In this document: piece by piece, positions 18,730 to 27,087 of the stretch | Position numbering within the stretch: position 1 is the first letter of the stretch | Layout: every line of letters starts with the position of its first letter | NCBI GenBank assembly: GCA_001940855.1 | Contig: MSGS01000066.1 | Span: forward strand, 1 to 64,000 | Source of the DNA: Christensenellaceae bacterium Phil1 | GTDB taxonomy: Bacteria; Bacillota; Clostridia; Christensenellales; CAG-138 | Direction of reading: 5' to 3' | Length of the DNA stretch: 64,000 bases | Made by a program: the position numbers and the translations under genes | The notes under the pieces: model-generated | What the model was told of the DNA's origin: nothing | Databases searched by the model: none | Seen by the model: the letters and a program-made list of their open reading frames with translations, nothing else

Positions 18730-20238
18730 ATGGCCCTGTTATTCGATACCCATGTACAAAAAATGAAGTACAACGTGCTTAGGGAAGTTGCAAAGCTTGC
18801 CTACCGCGATGAGCTGACTCCGCAGAGAATAATGGAAATTGCCCCGCGAATAATTCCGGAAGGCAAGCCCATGTTCCGCTGCTGCATATATAAAGAGCGC
18901 GCCATTATAAACGAGCGCGTAAGCATGGCCCTTGGCGGGGAGGAGGACGGCACGGTAGTAGGCGTGCTGCCCATTGCGTGCGACGAATGCCCCGTTGACG
19001 GCATTCAGGTATCCAATGCCTGCCGCGGCTGCCTTGCGCACCGCTGCAAGGATAACTGCCCCAAGGACGCCATAAGCATAATTGACCACAAGGCTGTTAT
19101 AGACAAAGAAAAATGCATAGAATGCGGCAAGTGCCTGTCCGTTTGCCCTTATTCGGCAATAGTCAAGCACACGCGCCCCTGCGTAAATGCCTGCAAGCCG
19201 CAGGCCATACACATTGACCAAAACACAGAGAAGGCCGTTATAGACAAGGAAAAGTGCATTTCCTGCGGCGCGTGCGTGTATCAATGCCCGTTCGGCGCAA
19301 TAACCGATAAGTCCGACATAACAAAGGTAATATCCCTTATCCGCGATTCCAATTTGAACAGGGATTATCATGTTTATGCCGTGGTGGCCCCCAGCATGGC
19401 CAGCCAATATCCCAACGCCGTGCCGGAGCAGGTGGTTGCCGGCATAAAGGCGCTGGGCTTCCATGCGGTGGTTGAGGCCGCGTGGGGCGCGGATATGGTG
19501 GCGTGGCTTGAAGCGCAGGAGCTTGTTGAAAAAGGGTTCCTCACGTCCTCCTGCTGCCCGGCGTTCGTGAATTATATAAACCGCCATTTCCCATCGCTCA
19601 AGGAGCATGTGTCCCACAATCTTTCCCCCATGGCGCAGATGGCAAAATGGCTGCACGAAACGGACGAAAACTGCCACGTTGTATTCATCGGGCCCTGCAT
19701 AGCCAAAAAGGCCGAAACCAAGTATACCGACGCGGGCAGGTACGTTGACTATACCATAACGTTTGAAGAGATGCAGGCCATGTTCTCCGCCCGCGGAATA
19801 GACGTGACCACAATGCACAAGGCGGAGCTTGACAATGCATCCTTCTACGGGCGCATATTCGCCCGCTGCGGCGGATTGGCGGAGGCCGTGACCGAGGCGC
19901 TCAAGGAGCAGGGCGTGAGCGATGAGCAGTTCAAGCTCAATGCGGTATCCTGCAACGGCATTGCGGAATGCAAAACCGCCCTTTTCAAAAAGCAGAAGGG
20001 CATACTGAAGGAAAACTTTATTGAGGGCATGGCGTGCGTAAACGGCTGCATAGGCGGCCCGGCGTGCCTGAGCCACAGCTCCAAAAACTTCGCGCAGGTT
20101 GACGCATACGGCAAATCCTCAATGGAAAATACCATCGCGGACGCCATAAGGGTTATGCAGATACTCAACCCCGCCCTTGACGTGAAGGGCGACGGCGAGG
20201 TTGAAAAGGAAATAGAAGAAATAGAACATACAAAATAA
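18730..20238 (+). CDS. [FeFe]-hydrogenase, group-B-like, with multiple ferredoxin clusters
   Basis: A 502-residue protein. Cysteine-rich N-terminal half: CDECP...CRGCLAHRC, CIECGKCLSVCP, CVNAC and CISCGACVYQCP, giving several [4Fe-4S] clusters. The C-terminal half bears the three H-cluster motifs: TSSCCPAFVNY (L1), GPCIAKKAE (L2) and EGMACVNGCIGGP (L3). This motif set matches group B rather than the bifurcating or energy-conserving group A. It should evolve or oxidise H2 with ferredoxin; group B enzymes are little studied. ATG 18730 has AAAGGAG 6 bases upstream; the track start at 18649 lies in the promoter. Maturases HydEFG are not in the window. Confidence 0.85.
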   Translation: MALLFDTHVQKMKYNVLREVAKLAYRDELTPQRIMEIAPRIIPEGKPMFRCCIYKERAIINERVSMALGGEEDGTVVGVLPIACDECPVDGIQVSNACRGCLAHRCKDNCPKDAISIIDHKAVIDKEKCIECGKCLSVCPYSAIVKHTRPCVNACKPQAIHIDQNTEKAVIDKEKCISCGACVYQCPFGAITDKSDITKVISLIRDSNLNRDYHVYAVVAPSMASQYPNAVPEQVVAGIKALGFHAVVEAAWGADMVAWLEAQELVEKGFLTSSCCPAFVNYINRHFPSLKEHVSHNLSPMAQMAKWLHETDENCHVVFIGPCIAKKAETKYTDAGRYVDYTITFEEMQAMFSARGIDVTTMHKAELDNASFYGRIFARCGGLAEAVTEALKEQGVSDEQFKLNAVSCNGIAECKTALFKKQKGILKENFIEGMACVNGCIGGPACLSHSSKNFAQVDAYGKSSMENTIADAIRVMQILNPALDVKGDGEVEKEIEEIEHTK

Positions 20239-20257
20239 ATAAGCCGGAGGAACAGCG

Positions 20258-20506
20258 ATGATAACCGTATCCGTATGCATTGGCAGCGCATGCCATAAAA
20301 GAGGCTCCTACGCCATACTGAACCGCTTTAAGCAGCTTGTGCAGCAGCACGGCGCAGAGGACAAGGTGAACGTTGCGCCCGTGTTCTGCCTGGGCGAATG
20401 CGCAAACGGCGTATCCGTAAGGATAGACGATCAGCTTGTGCTTGGCATGTGCGAAGATAACGTGGACGCAACATGGGAGCAGCTTGTGCTGCCGCGCATA
20501 GGATAA
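20258..20506 (+). CDS. Thioredoxin-like [2Fe-2S] ferredoxin (NuoE/HydC type)
   Basis: An 82-residue stand-alone thioredoxin-like ferredoxin: CIGSAC-x~30-CLGECANG supplies four cysteines with the spacing of NuoE-type [2Fe-2S] domains. It probably carries electrons to or from one of the two flanking H-cluster proteins. CCGGAGGAA precedes the ATG; it lies 19 bp after the hydrogenase gene and 15 bp before the HydS-like gene. Similar small proteins accompany hydrogenase-linked signalling genes in other Clostridia and Thermotoga. Confidence 0.85.
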   Translation: MITVSVCIGSACHKRGSYAILNRFKQLVQQHGAEDKVNVAPVFCLGECANGVSVRIDDQLVLGMCEDNVDATWEQLVLPRIG

Positions 20507-20521
20507 GCGGGTAACACGGCA

Positions 20522-22195
20522 ATGGGTATACTTCAGTTTGAAAGCGTAAACTGCAAGGATTGCTGCAAATGCATAGGCGTATGCCCCGTTAAGGCGATAG
20601 AGGTCAAAAACCACCGCGCCATGATAGTTGAGCGGGACTGCATACTGTGCGGAAACTGCACGATAGCCTGCCCGCAGCATACAAAGCACGGCACTGATGA
20701 ATCCGCCTCTGTAAAGGAGCTTATACGCTCCGGCAGGAAGGTGATTGCAAGCGTTGCGCCTTCCTACGCTGCGTATTTTGACGGCTGCGGCTTTGAAGCG
20801 CTGCGCACCGCGCTGAAGGCATTAGGCTTTTATGATGCGCGGGAAACAGCCGAGGGCGCATATATAGTAAAAAGCGAATACGAAAAGCTTATTGCTAACG
20901 GCATAAAAAAGCCGGTGATATCATCCTGCTGCACAACGCTTAATCTTTATATTCAGAAGCATTATCCGGACGCGATAGGGCTGCTGGCCCCCGTGCTTAC
21001 GCCCATGCAGGCGCATGCGAGGGTGATACACCGCGATGAACCCGGCGCGGCGGTGGTTTTCATAGGTCCCTGCATATCCAAAAAGGCCGAGTGTGAGCAG
21101 GAAGAGAGCGAACTCGAATACGCAATAACGTTCGATGAATTGGACGACTGGCTTGGCGAAGCGAAGATAACCATTATGCCCGCAGCGGAGAGCGAGCAGC
21201 GGCTTTCGCGCTTTTTCCCCGTGTCCGGCGGCATACTGAAAACCATGACGCAGCAGAGCGGCGTGAACTACGTTGCCGTGGACGGGCCGGAAGGCTGCAT
21301 GGCTGCCGTTAAGGACGCGATGGCGGGCAAGCTTGACGGCTGCTTTATAGAGATGAGCTTTTGCCAGGGCTCCTGCGTAGGCGGGCCGGTTTTCCGCAAC
21401 GTTAACCGCTCCGCCGCGGCAAGCTACGTTAAAGTGGCGCACGATGCCGCGGGAGAGGCGGACTTTGACATTGCGCCCGCGCCGGACATGGAGGCGCACT
21501 TTAAGAACAGCCGCACATATTATATGCAGCCCACCGAAAAGCAGATAGCCGCCGTGTTCAAAAAAATGGGCAAGGAAGGGCCGGAGGATGAACTGAACTG
21601 CGGCATGTGCGGCTACGCATCCTGCCGCGATAAGGCCATTGCCGTAATAATGGGCCGCGCGGAAATAACCATGTGCATGCCGTATATGAAAAAGCGCGCG
21701 GAGTCATTCTCGGACAAAATACTCAGTATTACTCCGGACGCTATACTGGCCGTGGACATGGATCTTCGCGTGCAGCAGATAAACAACGCCGCGTGCGAAA
21801 TGTTCGGCGTGCAGCCAAGCGATATAGTGGGCCAAAGCGTGAGCGCGCTGGTGGATGAGTTCGACTTTGTTGACCTTATTTCAAGCGGGGAAGCCGCAAA
21901 GGAAAAGTTCACGTATTTGGCGGAATATAACCTTTATCTCAAGCAGTCGCTTTACTACGACGCTTCAAGCGGCATAGTTATATGCATAATGAAGAACATA
22001 ACCCGCGAAAAGCAGCGGCAGAATATGGTAATGCGGCACAAAACGCAGGTTGCCGGCATGGCGGACGACATTGTGGATAAGCAGCTTAGAATAGTGCACG
22101 AAATAGCGTCACTCCTTGGCGAATCTGCCGCGGAAACAAAGGTTGCCATATCCAAGCTGAAGGAAGCCGTTATGATGGAGAACGAGGAGCAGTAA
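20522..22195 (+). CDS. hydS: HydS-like H-cluster sensor with Fe-S and PAS domains (group C [FeFe] hydrogenase)
   Basis: 557 residues. Two [4Fe-4S] motifs (CKDCCKCIGVCP, CILCGNCTIACP) lead into an H-cluster domain with SSCCTTLNLY, GPCISKKAE and EMSFCQGSCVGGP; the cysteines of all three are kept although L1 lacks the usual proline. Next come a CGMCGYASC...C Fe-S domain (~360-395), a PAS domain (~400-500, ILAVDMDLRVQQIN) and a C-terminal helical segment. This architecture is that of proposed H2-sensing hydrogenases. There is no kinase domain; the PP2C phosphatase gene begins at the very next base, suggesting direct coupling. Regulatory role is inferred. Confidence 0.87.
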   Translation: MGILQFESVNCKDCCKCIGVCPVKAIEVKNHRAMIVERDCILCGNCTIACPQHTKHGTDESASVKELIRSGRKVIASVAPSYAAYFDGCGFEALRTALKALGFYDARETAEGAYIVKSEYEKLIANGIKKPVISSCCTTLNLYIQKHYPDAIGLLAPVLTPMQAHARVIHRDEPGAAVVFIGPCISKKAECEQEESELEYAITFDELDDWLGEAKITIMPAAESEQRLSRFFPVSGGILKTMTQQSGVNYVAVDGPEGCMAAVKDAMAGKLDGCFIEMSFCQGSCVGGPVFRNVNRSAAASYVKVAHDAAGEADFDIAPAPDMEAHFKNSRTYYMQPTEKQIAAVFKKMGKEGPEDELNCGMCGYASCRDKAIAVIMGRAEITMCMPYMKKRAESFSDKILSITPDAILAVDMDLRVQQINNAACEMFGVQPSDIVGQSVSALVDEFDFVDLISSGEAAKEKFTYLAEYNLYLKQSLYYDASSGIVICIMKNITREKQRQNMVMRHKTQVAGMADDIVDKQLRIVHEIASLLGESAAETKVAISKLKEAVMMENEEQ

Positions 22196-23356
22196 ATGGT
22201 CGATCTGTTCATAGAAAGCGGCCATGCCAGCATAAATAAGCACGATGAAACGCTATGCGGGGATTCGTATTCAATAAAGAAAAACGGGGAGCAGCTCGTT
22301 GCCGTGCTGAGCGACGGGCTTGGCAGCGGCGTTAAGGCGAACATACTTTCAACGCTGACCGCGAACATGCTTTCCACAATGATGCTGAACCGCCTGCCCA
22401 TTGACGAATGCATAGAAACCGTTGCAAGCACGCTGCCCATGTGCCGCGAAAGGAAGCTTGCGTATTCAACGTTCACTCTCGCCTGCTTTACGGATTCCAC
22501 CGTGCGCCTTGTGCAGTACGATAATCCGGACGCGGTGCTGCTGAGGAACGGCAAAAACTATGCCTACGACACAGGCATACACTTCATAGGCGAAAAGAAG
22601 ATATGCGAAAGCACTATAAGCCTTATGGAAAACGACATGCTGGTGCTGATGACGGACGGTATAACAAACGCCGGCATAGGCAAGCTTTCGCCGGGCGGCT
22701 GGAAGCGCGAGGAGGTAATAGAATTTCTTGAACGCTGGTACACGCCGGACATATCGCCCCAAAACCTGGCCGCAAGGCTGGTGGAGGCGGGGAACGTGCT
22801 GTGCATGGATTCAAACGACGACGATATGACCGCGCTTGTGTTCAAGGTGCGCCCGCGCCGGGCCATAAACGTTATGATAGGCCCGCCTGCCGACCCCAAG
22901 GACGACGCGCGCGTGCTGAAGCTTTTCTTTGCAAAAGAGGGCAGCCATATATGCTGCGGCGGCTCCACGGCGCATATGATAAGCCGCTATCTGAATAAGC
23001 CCATAATACCCGTGGAGGACAGCGGAACCGATAAGGTGCCCGCCATAGCCACCATAGACGGCATGGACTTGGTCACGGAGGGCATAATAACGCTTCAGCA
23101 GGTGGCGGACCTTGCGGAGCAGTACGTTTCCGACAACAGGCTGAGCATAACCATAAACAGCGGAAACGACGGCGTATCGCTGCTGTGCGCATATCTTTTT
23201 GAGCAGGCTACGGACATAAACTTCTTCTTCGGCAAGGCGGAAAACACCGCCAATGACGACCTTGACATAGGCATGGACGCGAAGGCGATAGTAATCAACC
23301 GCCTTATAAGCAGCCTTAGAGAGATGGGCAAAAACGTGAAAATAAGCCGCTGCTGA
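22196..23356 (+). CDS. SpoIIE-type PP2C serine/threonine phosphatase
   Basis: 386 residues. The first ~220 form a PP2C/SpoIIE fold with metal aspartates in CGDSYS, VLSDGLGSG, MTDGITNAG and DDMTALVFK. The remaining ~165 residues (from RRAINVMIGPP) are a separate domain I cannot name, containing CCGGSTAHMISRYL. The ATG follows the hydS-like stop directly, so expression is tightly coupled. It would dephosphorylate a serine/threonine-phosphorylated partner, for example an anti-anti-sigma factor, in response to the sensor; no such partner is encoded nearby. Confidence 0.85.
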   Translation: MVDLFIESGHASINKHDETLCGDSYSIKKNGEQLVAVLSDGLGSGVKANILSTLTANMLSTMMLNRLPIDECIETVASTLPMCRERKLAYSTFTLACFTDSTVRLVQYDNPDAVLLRNGKNYAYDTGIHFIGEKKICESTISLMENDMLVLMTDGITNAGIGKLSPGGWKREEVIEFLERWYTPDISPQNLAARLVEAGNVLCMDSNDDDMTALVFKVRPRRAINVMIGPPADPKDDARVLKLFFAKEGSHICCGGSTAHMISRYLNKPIIPVEDSGTDKVPAIATIDGMDLVTEGIITLQQVADLAEQYVSDNRLSITINSGNDGVSLLCAYLFEQATDINFFFGKAENTANDDLDIGMDAKAIVINRLISSLREMGKNVKISRC

Positions 23357-23368
23357 CGCGGTGATGTA

Positions 23369-23402
23369 AAAACGGCTCGGGAGGCTTTCCCCGGGCCGTT
23401 TT
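23369..23402 (+). terminator. Terminator of the hydrogenase/phosphatase cluster
   Basis: AAAACGGCTCGGG, 8-base loop, CCCGGGCCGTTTT, a 13-bp stem (one wobble) ending in a T-run, 12 bp after the phosphatase stop. The remaining 130 bases up to the next gene show nothing else. Confidence 0.9.
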
Positions 23403-23531
23403 ATGCCGTGCTGTAATTTAAGCGGGCCAATTAGAACCGATGGATTGAAGCTATGTTAACAGACCGTTCATGGCAGCGGGAGGAAGAATGAGGCAAAGCG
23501 GCGGAGCCCTTTTGCATTCCCGGAATAAGGG

Positions 23532-24731
23532 CTACTTCAAATAATTCCTTGGGTTATATGCCGTGCCGTTATGGCGCAGCTCGAAATGCAGCTTTGCCTT
23601 GGCGGCGTTGCCGCTGCTGCCGGCAAGGGCAATGGTATCGCCCTTGTTCACGGCGTCGCCAAGCGAAACCTTGACTTCGCCAAGATTTGCATAGCGCGTG
23701 AGGAAGCCGCCTTCGTGCGCAATTTCAACCACCAGTCCGTATCCGCCGCGCTCCATTACGCAAACCACCGTGCCCGCCTCGGCGGCGTAAACCTCGTCCC
23801 CCTCGGCCGCGGCAAAGTCCAGCCCAAGGTGCATTATACCCTTTAGCTGGCCGAAGTTTTCGGTTATCTCCCCACTTTTTGTCGGGCGGATGAAGCTCAG
23901 TTCGCCTGCATCCGGCCCTTTTGCGCCCTCGCGCTTGCCGGGCTCGGCGTGGCTGTCCGCCTTTATGGTGCCTTCGCGTATCAGCGCGTCTACACGCTTG
24001 CTTATTTCAAAAGTTTCGCTTTGGCTTTTGCCCTGTTGCACGCCGTTTATGTACTTCGTCGTCACCACGGTGCGGCTTTCGCCGTCAGTGCCGTAATTTG
24101 AAACCACGCGCGTGCCTTTTATAAGCGTATCGTCCTTTTCGGTGGCGGTCTCGTGGACCACTATCTCCGTGTGCCTTTCGCTAAGCGTGGTCTCAACCTC
24201 GATGGGCGTATCCTCGCCGGTGAGCAGGGCAAGCATAGCCTCGTAAGTCACGGTTTCCATGGCTGCTGCGTCCGCATTGTCCGCCGCGTCGATAAGCTCC
24301 ACGTCGTTGGTTATATACGAATCCATGTTGCCCGGCAGGTTTATTTGCAGCTCAAAGCCGGCAACGGCCTCGTCCAGCACCTCTTCGGCCGCCTCTCGGC
24401 TGGCAAGCACGCCTATGCATTTGCCGTCCACCATTATTGCCGTGGCAACGTACTGCGCATCGGGCGTGGCGGATGCGGCGGGGACAATCGCGCCAACGTT
24501 GGGCGTGGGCTCGGCCGTTGGGATAGCCGTTGGGGTTGGCGTGGGTGCAGCGGTTGGGGCGGGGGTAGGCTCCGCATACGGGTAGATTTCGGGCGCGCGC
24601 ACTATGCACGCCGCCGCAATGCCTATCGCCATCGCCGCCGCCGCGCCAAGGCTTATCCATTTGGCCGGGTTGTGCTTCTTCAGCACCCCGGGAACGTATT
24701 CTTCGTCAAAATCATGCATGTTCTTTTCCAT
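23532..24731 (-). CDS. Membrane-anchored M23-like (LytM) protein with G5-like domain, catalytic His lost
   Basis: 399 residues: short cytoplasmic N-terminus, one membrane helix (~25-45), a Pro/Thr-rich spacer of TPAPT type, a small domain around YVATAIMVDGKCIG, a G5-like domain (~170-240) and a C-terminal M23/LytM fold. The metal ligands HLGLD and the last histidine of KLHFEL remain, but the usual YAHL reads YANL and HLHFE reads KLHFE, so both catalytic histidines are replaced. It is therefore likely a non-enzymatic wall-binding or scaffold protein, as seen for some sporulation LytM proteins. Start ATG 24731 lies 7 bases after a TATAAT with no ribosome site, so the mRNA may be leaderless. Confidence 0.8.
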   Translation of the reverse strand: MEKNMHDFDEEYVPGVLKKHNPAKWISLGAAAAMAIGIAAACIVRAPEIYPYAEPTPAPTAAPTPTPTAIPTAEPTPNVGAIVPAASATPDAQYVATAIMVDGKCIGVLASREAAEEVLDEAVAGFELQINLPGNMDSYITNDVELIDAADNADAAAMETVTYEAMLALLTGEDTPIEVETTLSERHTEIVVHETATEKDDTLIKGTRVVSNYGTDGESRTVVTTKYINGVQQGKSQSETFEISKRVDALIREGTIKADSHAEPGKREGAKGPDAGELSFIRPTKSGEITENFGQLKGIMHLGLDFAAAEGDEVYAAEAGTVVCVMERGGYGLVVEIAHEGGFLTRYANLGEVKVSLGDAVNKGDTIALAGSSGNAAKAKLHFELRHNGTAYNPRNYLK

Positions 24732-24738
24732 ATAAAGC

Positions 24739-24796
24739 ATTATACCGCCAAAAAAGTCCCAAGGCGAGTGAAAATTTCGTGAATGCATAGTATAAT
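24739..24796. promoter_or_regulatory. Divergent promoters giving near-leaderless mRNAs
   Basis: Plus strand: GTGAAA (24768-24773), 17 bases, TATAAT (24791-24796), then only 6 bases to the ispE ATG at 24803. Minus strand: TATAAT (24744-24739), then 7 bases to the ATG at 24731. Neither gene has a Shine-Dalgarno. The minus-strand -35 is poor. Confidence 0.65.
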
Positions 24797-24802
24797 ATAA
24801 AA

Positions 24803-25651
24803 ATGATGAACGATTTTGCCGAAACAAGGGCCTTTGCAAAGGTCAATTTGACGCTGGACGTGCTGAAAAAACGCGCGGACGGCTACCATGAGCTTTCAAC
24901 CGTTATGCAGACGATAGATCTGTATGACGAGCTTTATGCGGACTTTTCGCATGAGGACATTGCCGTTACTGCGGATTTTGACCTGCCGGAGGGCAGCGTT
25001 GCCTACCGCGCGGCGCATGAATACGCGCGGCGCACGGGCTGCGGAGGGGCGCATATAAAAATATGCGCGCATATTCCCCAAATGGCGGGCCTTGGCGGCT
25101 CCAGCGCGGACGGCGCGGGGGTTTTAAGGCTGATGCAGCGGCGGTATAATGCCATGGGCGGAGCGGAGCTGTATTCGCTTGCGGCGGAGCTTGGCTCAGA
25201 CGTGCCGTTTTTGCTGCATGGGGCGACCGCGCTTTGCCGCGGGCGTGGCGAAAGGATAGAGCCGCTGCCGGATATCAATCTGTGCTACCTTATAGTAAAG
25301 CCCGCGGAGGGCATATCCACACGGCTGCTTTTTTCCGCGCTCACCCCTCCATATGATAAGGGCAGAAGCGAGCAGGCAGCGGCGGCAATTCGCGCTGGCG
25401 ATACGGATGCGCTTGCGGCGGCGGTATCGAACGGGCTTGCAAAGGCGGCCGAAAAGGAGCTTGGCAGCATAGCCGAAATAAAGCGGCGGCTTAAAAGTGC
25501 GGGCGCGCTTGCGGCGGAGATGAGCGGCAGCGGCAGCGCGTGCTTCGGCATATTTGAAACACTGGCGCAGGCGCAGCGGGCGGCAGAGACTTTCTGCGAT
25601 ATGGCCTTCTGCCATGCGTGCGCGGGCATTGGTAATACGGAACAAATGTGA
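24803..25651 (+). CDS. ispE: 4-diphosphocytidyl-2-C-methyl-D-erythritol kinase
   Basis: A 282-residue GHMP kinase phosphorylating CDP-methylerythritol in the MEP isoprenoid pathway. AFAKVNLTLDVLKKRADGYHEL at the start and the ATP loop PQMAGLGGSSADGAG (~92-106) identify it; the closing MSGSGSACFG motif is present. ATG 24803 is followed by another ATG at 24806; no ribosome site precedes either and a -10 box ends 6 bases upstream. Full length. It is followed 40 bp later by murC. Confidence 0.95.
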   Translation: MMNDFAETRAFAKVNLTLDVLKKRADGYHELSTVMQTIDLYDELYADFSHEDIAVTADFDLPEGSVAYRAAHEYARRTGCGGAHIKICAHIPQMAGLGGSSADGAGVLRLMQRRYNAMGGAELYSLAAELGSDVPFLLHGATALCRGRGERIEPLPDINLCYLIVKPAEGISTRLLFSALTPPYDKGRSEQAAAAIRAGDTDALAAAVSNGLAKAAEKELGSIAEIKRRLKSAGALAAEMSGSGSACFGIFETLAQAQRAAETFCDMAFCHACAGIGNTEQM

Positions 25652-25691
25652 TATAATAATTATTTAAGGAATCGGAAGGGAGAAAAGATAC

Positions 25692-27053
25692 ATGACCCAT
25701 ATAACCGAGCATAAAAGGATACACCTTATAGGCATAGGCGGCTGCTCCATGAGCGGCCTTGCAAGCATACTTAAAAACCGCGGCTACTACGTTCAGGGTT
25801 CGGACAGGGCGGAATCCCCGTTTACCGAAAGATTGAAGGAGCTGGGCGTTCCCGTATTCATAGGGCATGATGCGAAGAACATAGGCGATTGCGACCTTAT
25901 AATATTCTCCGCTGCAATAAAGAGCGATAACGTGGAGCGGGCGGAGGCCAAGCGCCGCGGCATACCGGAGCTTGAACGCAGTGAGGCGCTGGGCCAGCTT
26001 ACGGAAGGCTATGAAAGCGTTGTGGGCATAGCCGGCTGCCACGGCAAAACCACCATAACCAGCATGCTTGCGCTCATCTGCGAACAGGGCGGGCCGGACG
26101 CAACGGTGCATATAGGCGGCTTTGTGGATTTCCTGAACGGCGGGGTAAGGCTCGGCGCGCACGATATGTTCATAACAGAGGCATGCGAATACGTTGAAAG
26201 CTTCCTAACGCTGCGCCCAACAATAGCCCTTATAAACAATATTGACAACGATCACCTTGATTACTACGGCGATATGGAGCACATTGTTGCCGCGTTCAAA
26301 AAATTTGCCGCGCTGCTGCCAGAAAACGGCCTTTTGATAGGCAATACGGACGATTTCCGCGTGCGCGCGCTTATGGCGGAGCATACGGGGCGCAAGCTTA
26401 GCTACGGCATGAAGGATGCGGACTATACCCTCGCTAATATAACCTATGACGACAACGGCTGCCCCGGGTTTGATATCATGTTCCGCGGCGAAAAGCTTAT
26501 GCATATTCAGCTTAGGATACCGGGTGAACACAGCGTGATGAACGCAATTGCGGCTGCGGCGGTCGCGCGCGAGATCGGCGCGGATGATAAATGCATAGTT
26601 TCGGCGCTGAACGCGTTCCACAATACCCGCCGCCGCTTTGAATACTACGGCGAGCGCAACGGGGTGAAGTATTACCACGATTACGGCCACCATCCTTCGG
26701 AAATCGCCGCGACCATGAAGGCTGCAAGCAACGTTAAGCATAATAAGCTTTTCTGCGTTTTCCAGTGCAATTCATATACGCGGGCCAAAACGCTGTTCCT
26801 AAACGATGTAACCTGCTTCAATTTGGCGGACGAAACGCTGGTGCCGGATATTTACCCCGGGCGCGAGAAGGACAACGGTTCCGTACACGCGCGGGACATG
26901 GTCGCCGCCATAAACGCGGGCGGCGGGCATGCAACGTACCTTGGCACGTTTGAAAACATAAGGGATTATCTTGATTCCCACGCGAGCGCGGGCGACCTTG
27001 TTGTAACAATAGGCAGCGGAGACGTTTACATCCAAACGAAAAAGCTGCTTTGA
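25692..27053 (+). CDS. murC: UDP-N-acetylmuramate--L-alanine ligase
   Basis: A 453-residue Mur ligase adding L-alanine to UDP-MurNAc in peptidoglycan synthesis. Rossmann start HLIGIGGCSMSGLA, ATP loop GCHGKTTITSML, NIDNDHLDYYG, and the C-terminal YHDYGHHPSEIAAT (histidine motif) are all in order. GGGAG precedes the ATG. It is probably transcribed with ispE upstream and the membrane-protein gene 34 bp downstream. The other mur genes are not nearby. Confidence 0.96.
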   Translation: MTHITEHKRIHLIGIGGCSMSGLASILKNRGYYVQGSDRAESPFTERLKELGVPVFIGHDAKNIGDCDLIIFSAAIKSDNVERAEAKRRGIPELERSEALGQLTEGYESVVGIAGCHGKTTITSMLALICEQGGPDATVHIGGFVDFLNGGVRLGAHDMFITEACEYVESFLTLRPTIALINNIDNDHLDYYGDMEHIVAAFKKFAALLPENGLLIGNTDDFRVRALMAEHTGRKLSYGMKDADYTLANITYDDNGCPGFDIMFRGEKLMHIQLRIPGEHSVMNAIAAAAVAREIGADDKCIVSALNAFHNTRRRFEYYGERNGVKYYHDYGHHPSEIAATMKAASNVKHNKLFCVFQCNSYTRAKTLFLNDVTCFNLADETLVPDIYPGREKDNGSVHARDMVAAINAGGGHATYLGTFENIRDYLDSHASAGDLVVTIGSGDVYIQTKKLL

Positions 27054-27087
27054 GTTAAAATAAAGCAACACAAAGGAGGCATACCTG

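Noticed and set aside
18739-20076. 445-codon minus-strand ORF opposite the hydrogenase
   Set aside because: Ala/His/Tyr-rich shadow frame; the plus strand carries ferredoxin and H-cluster motifs.
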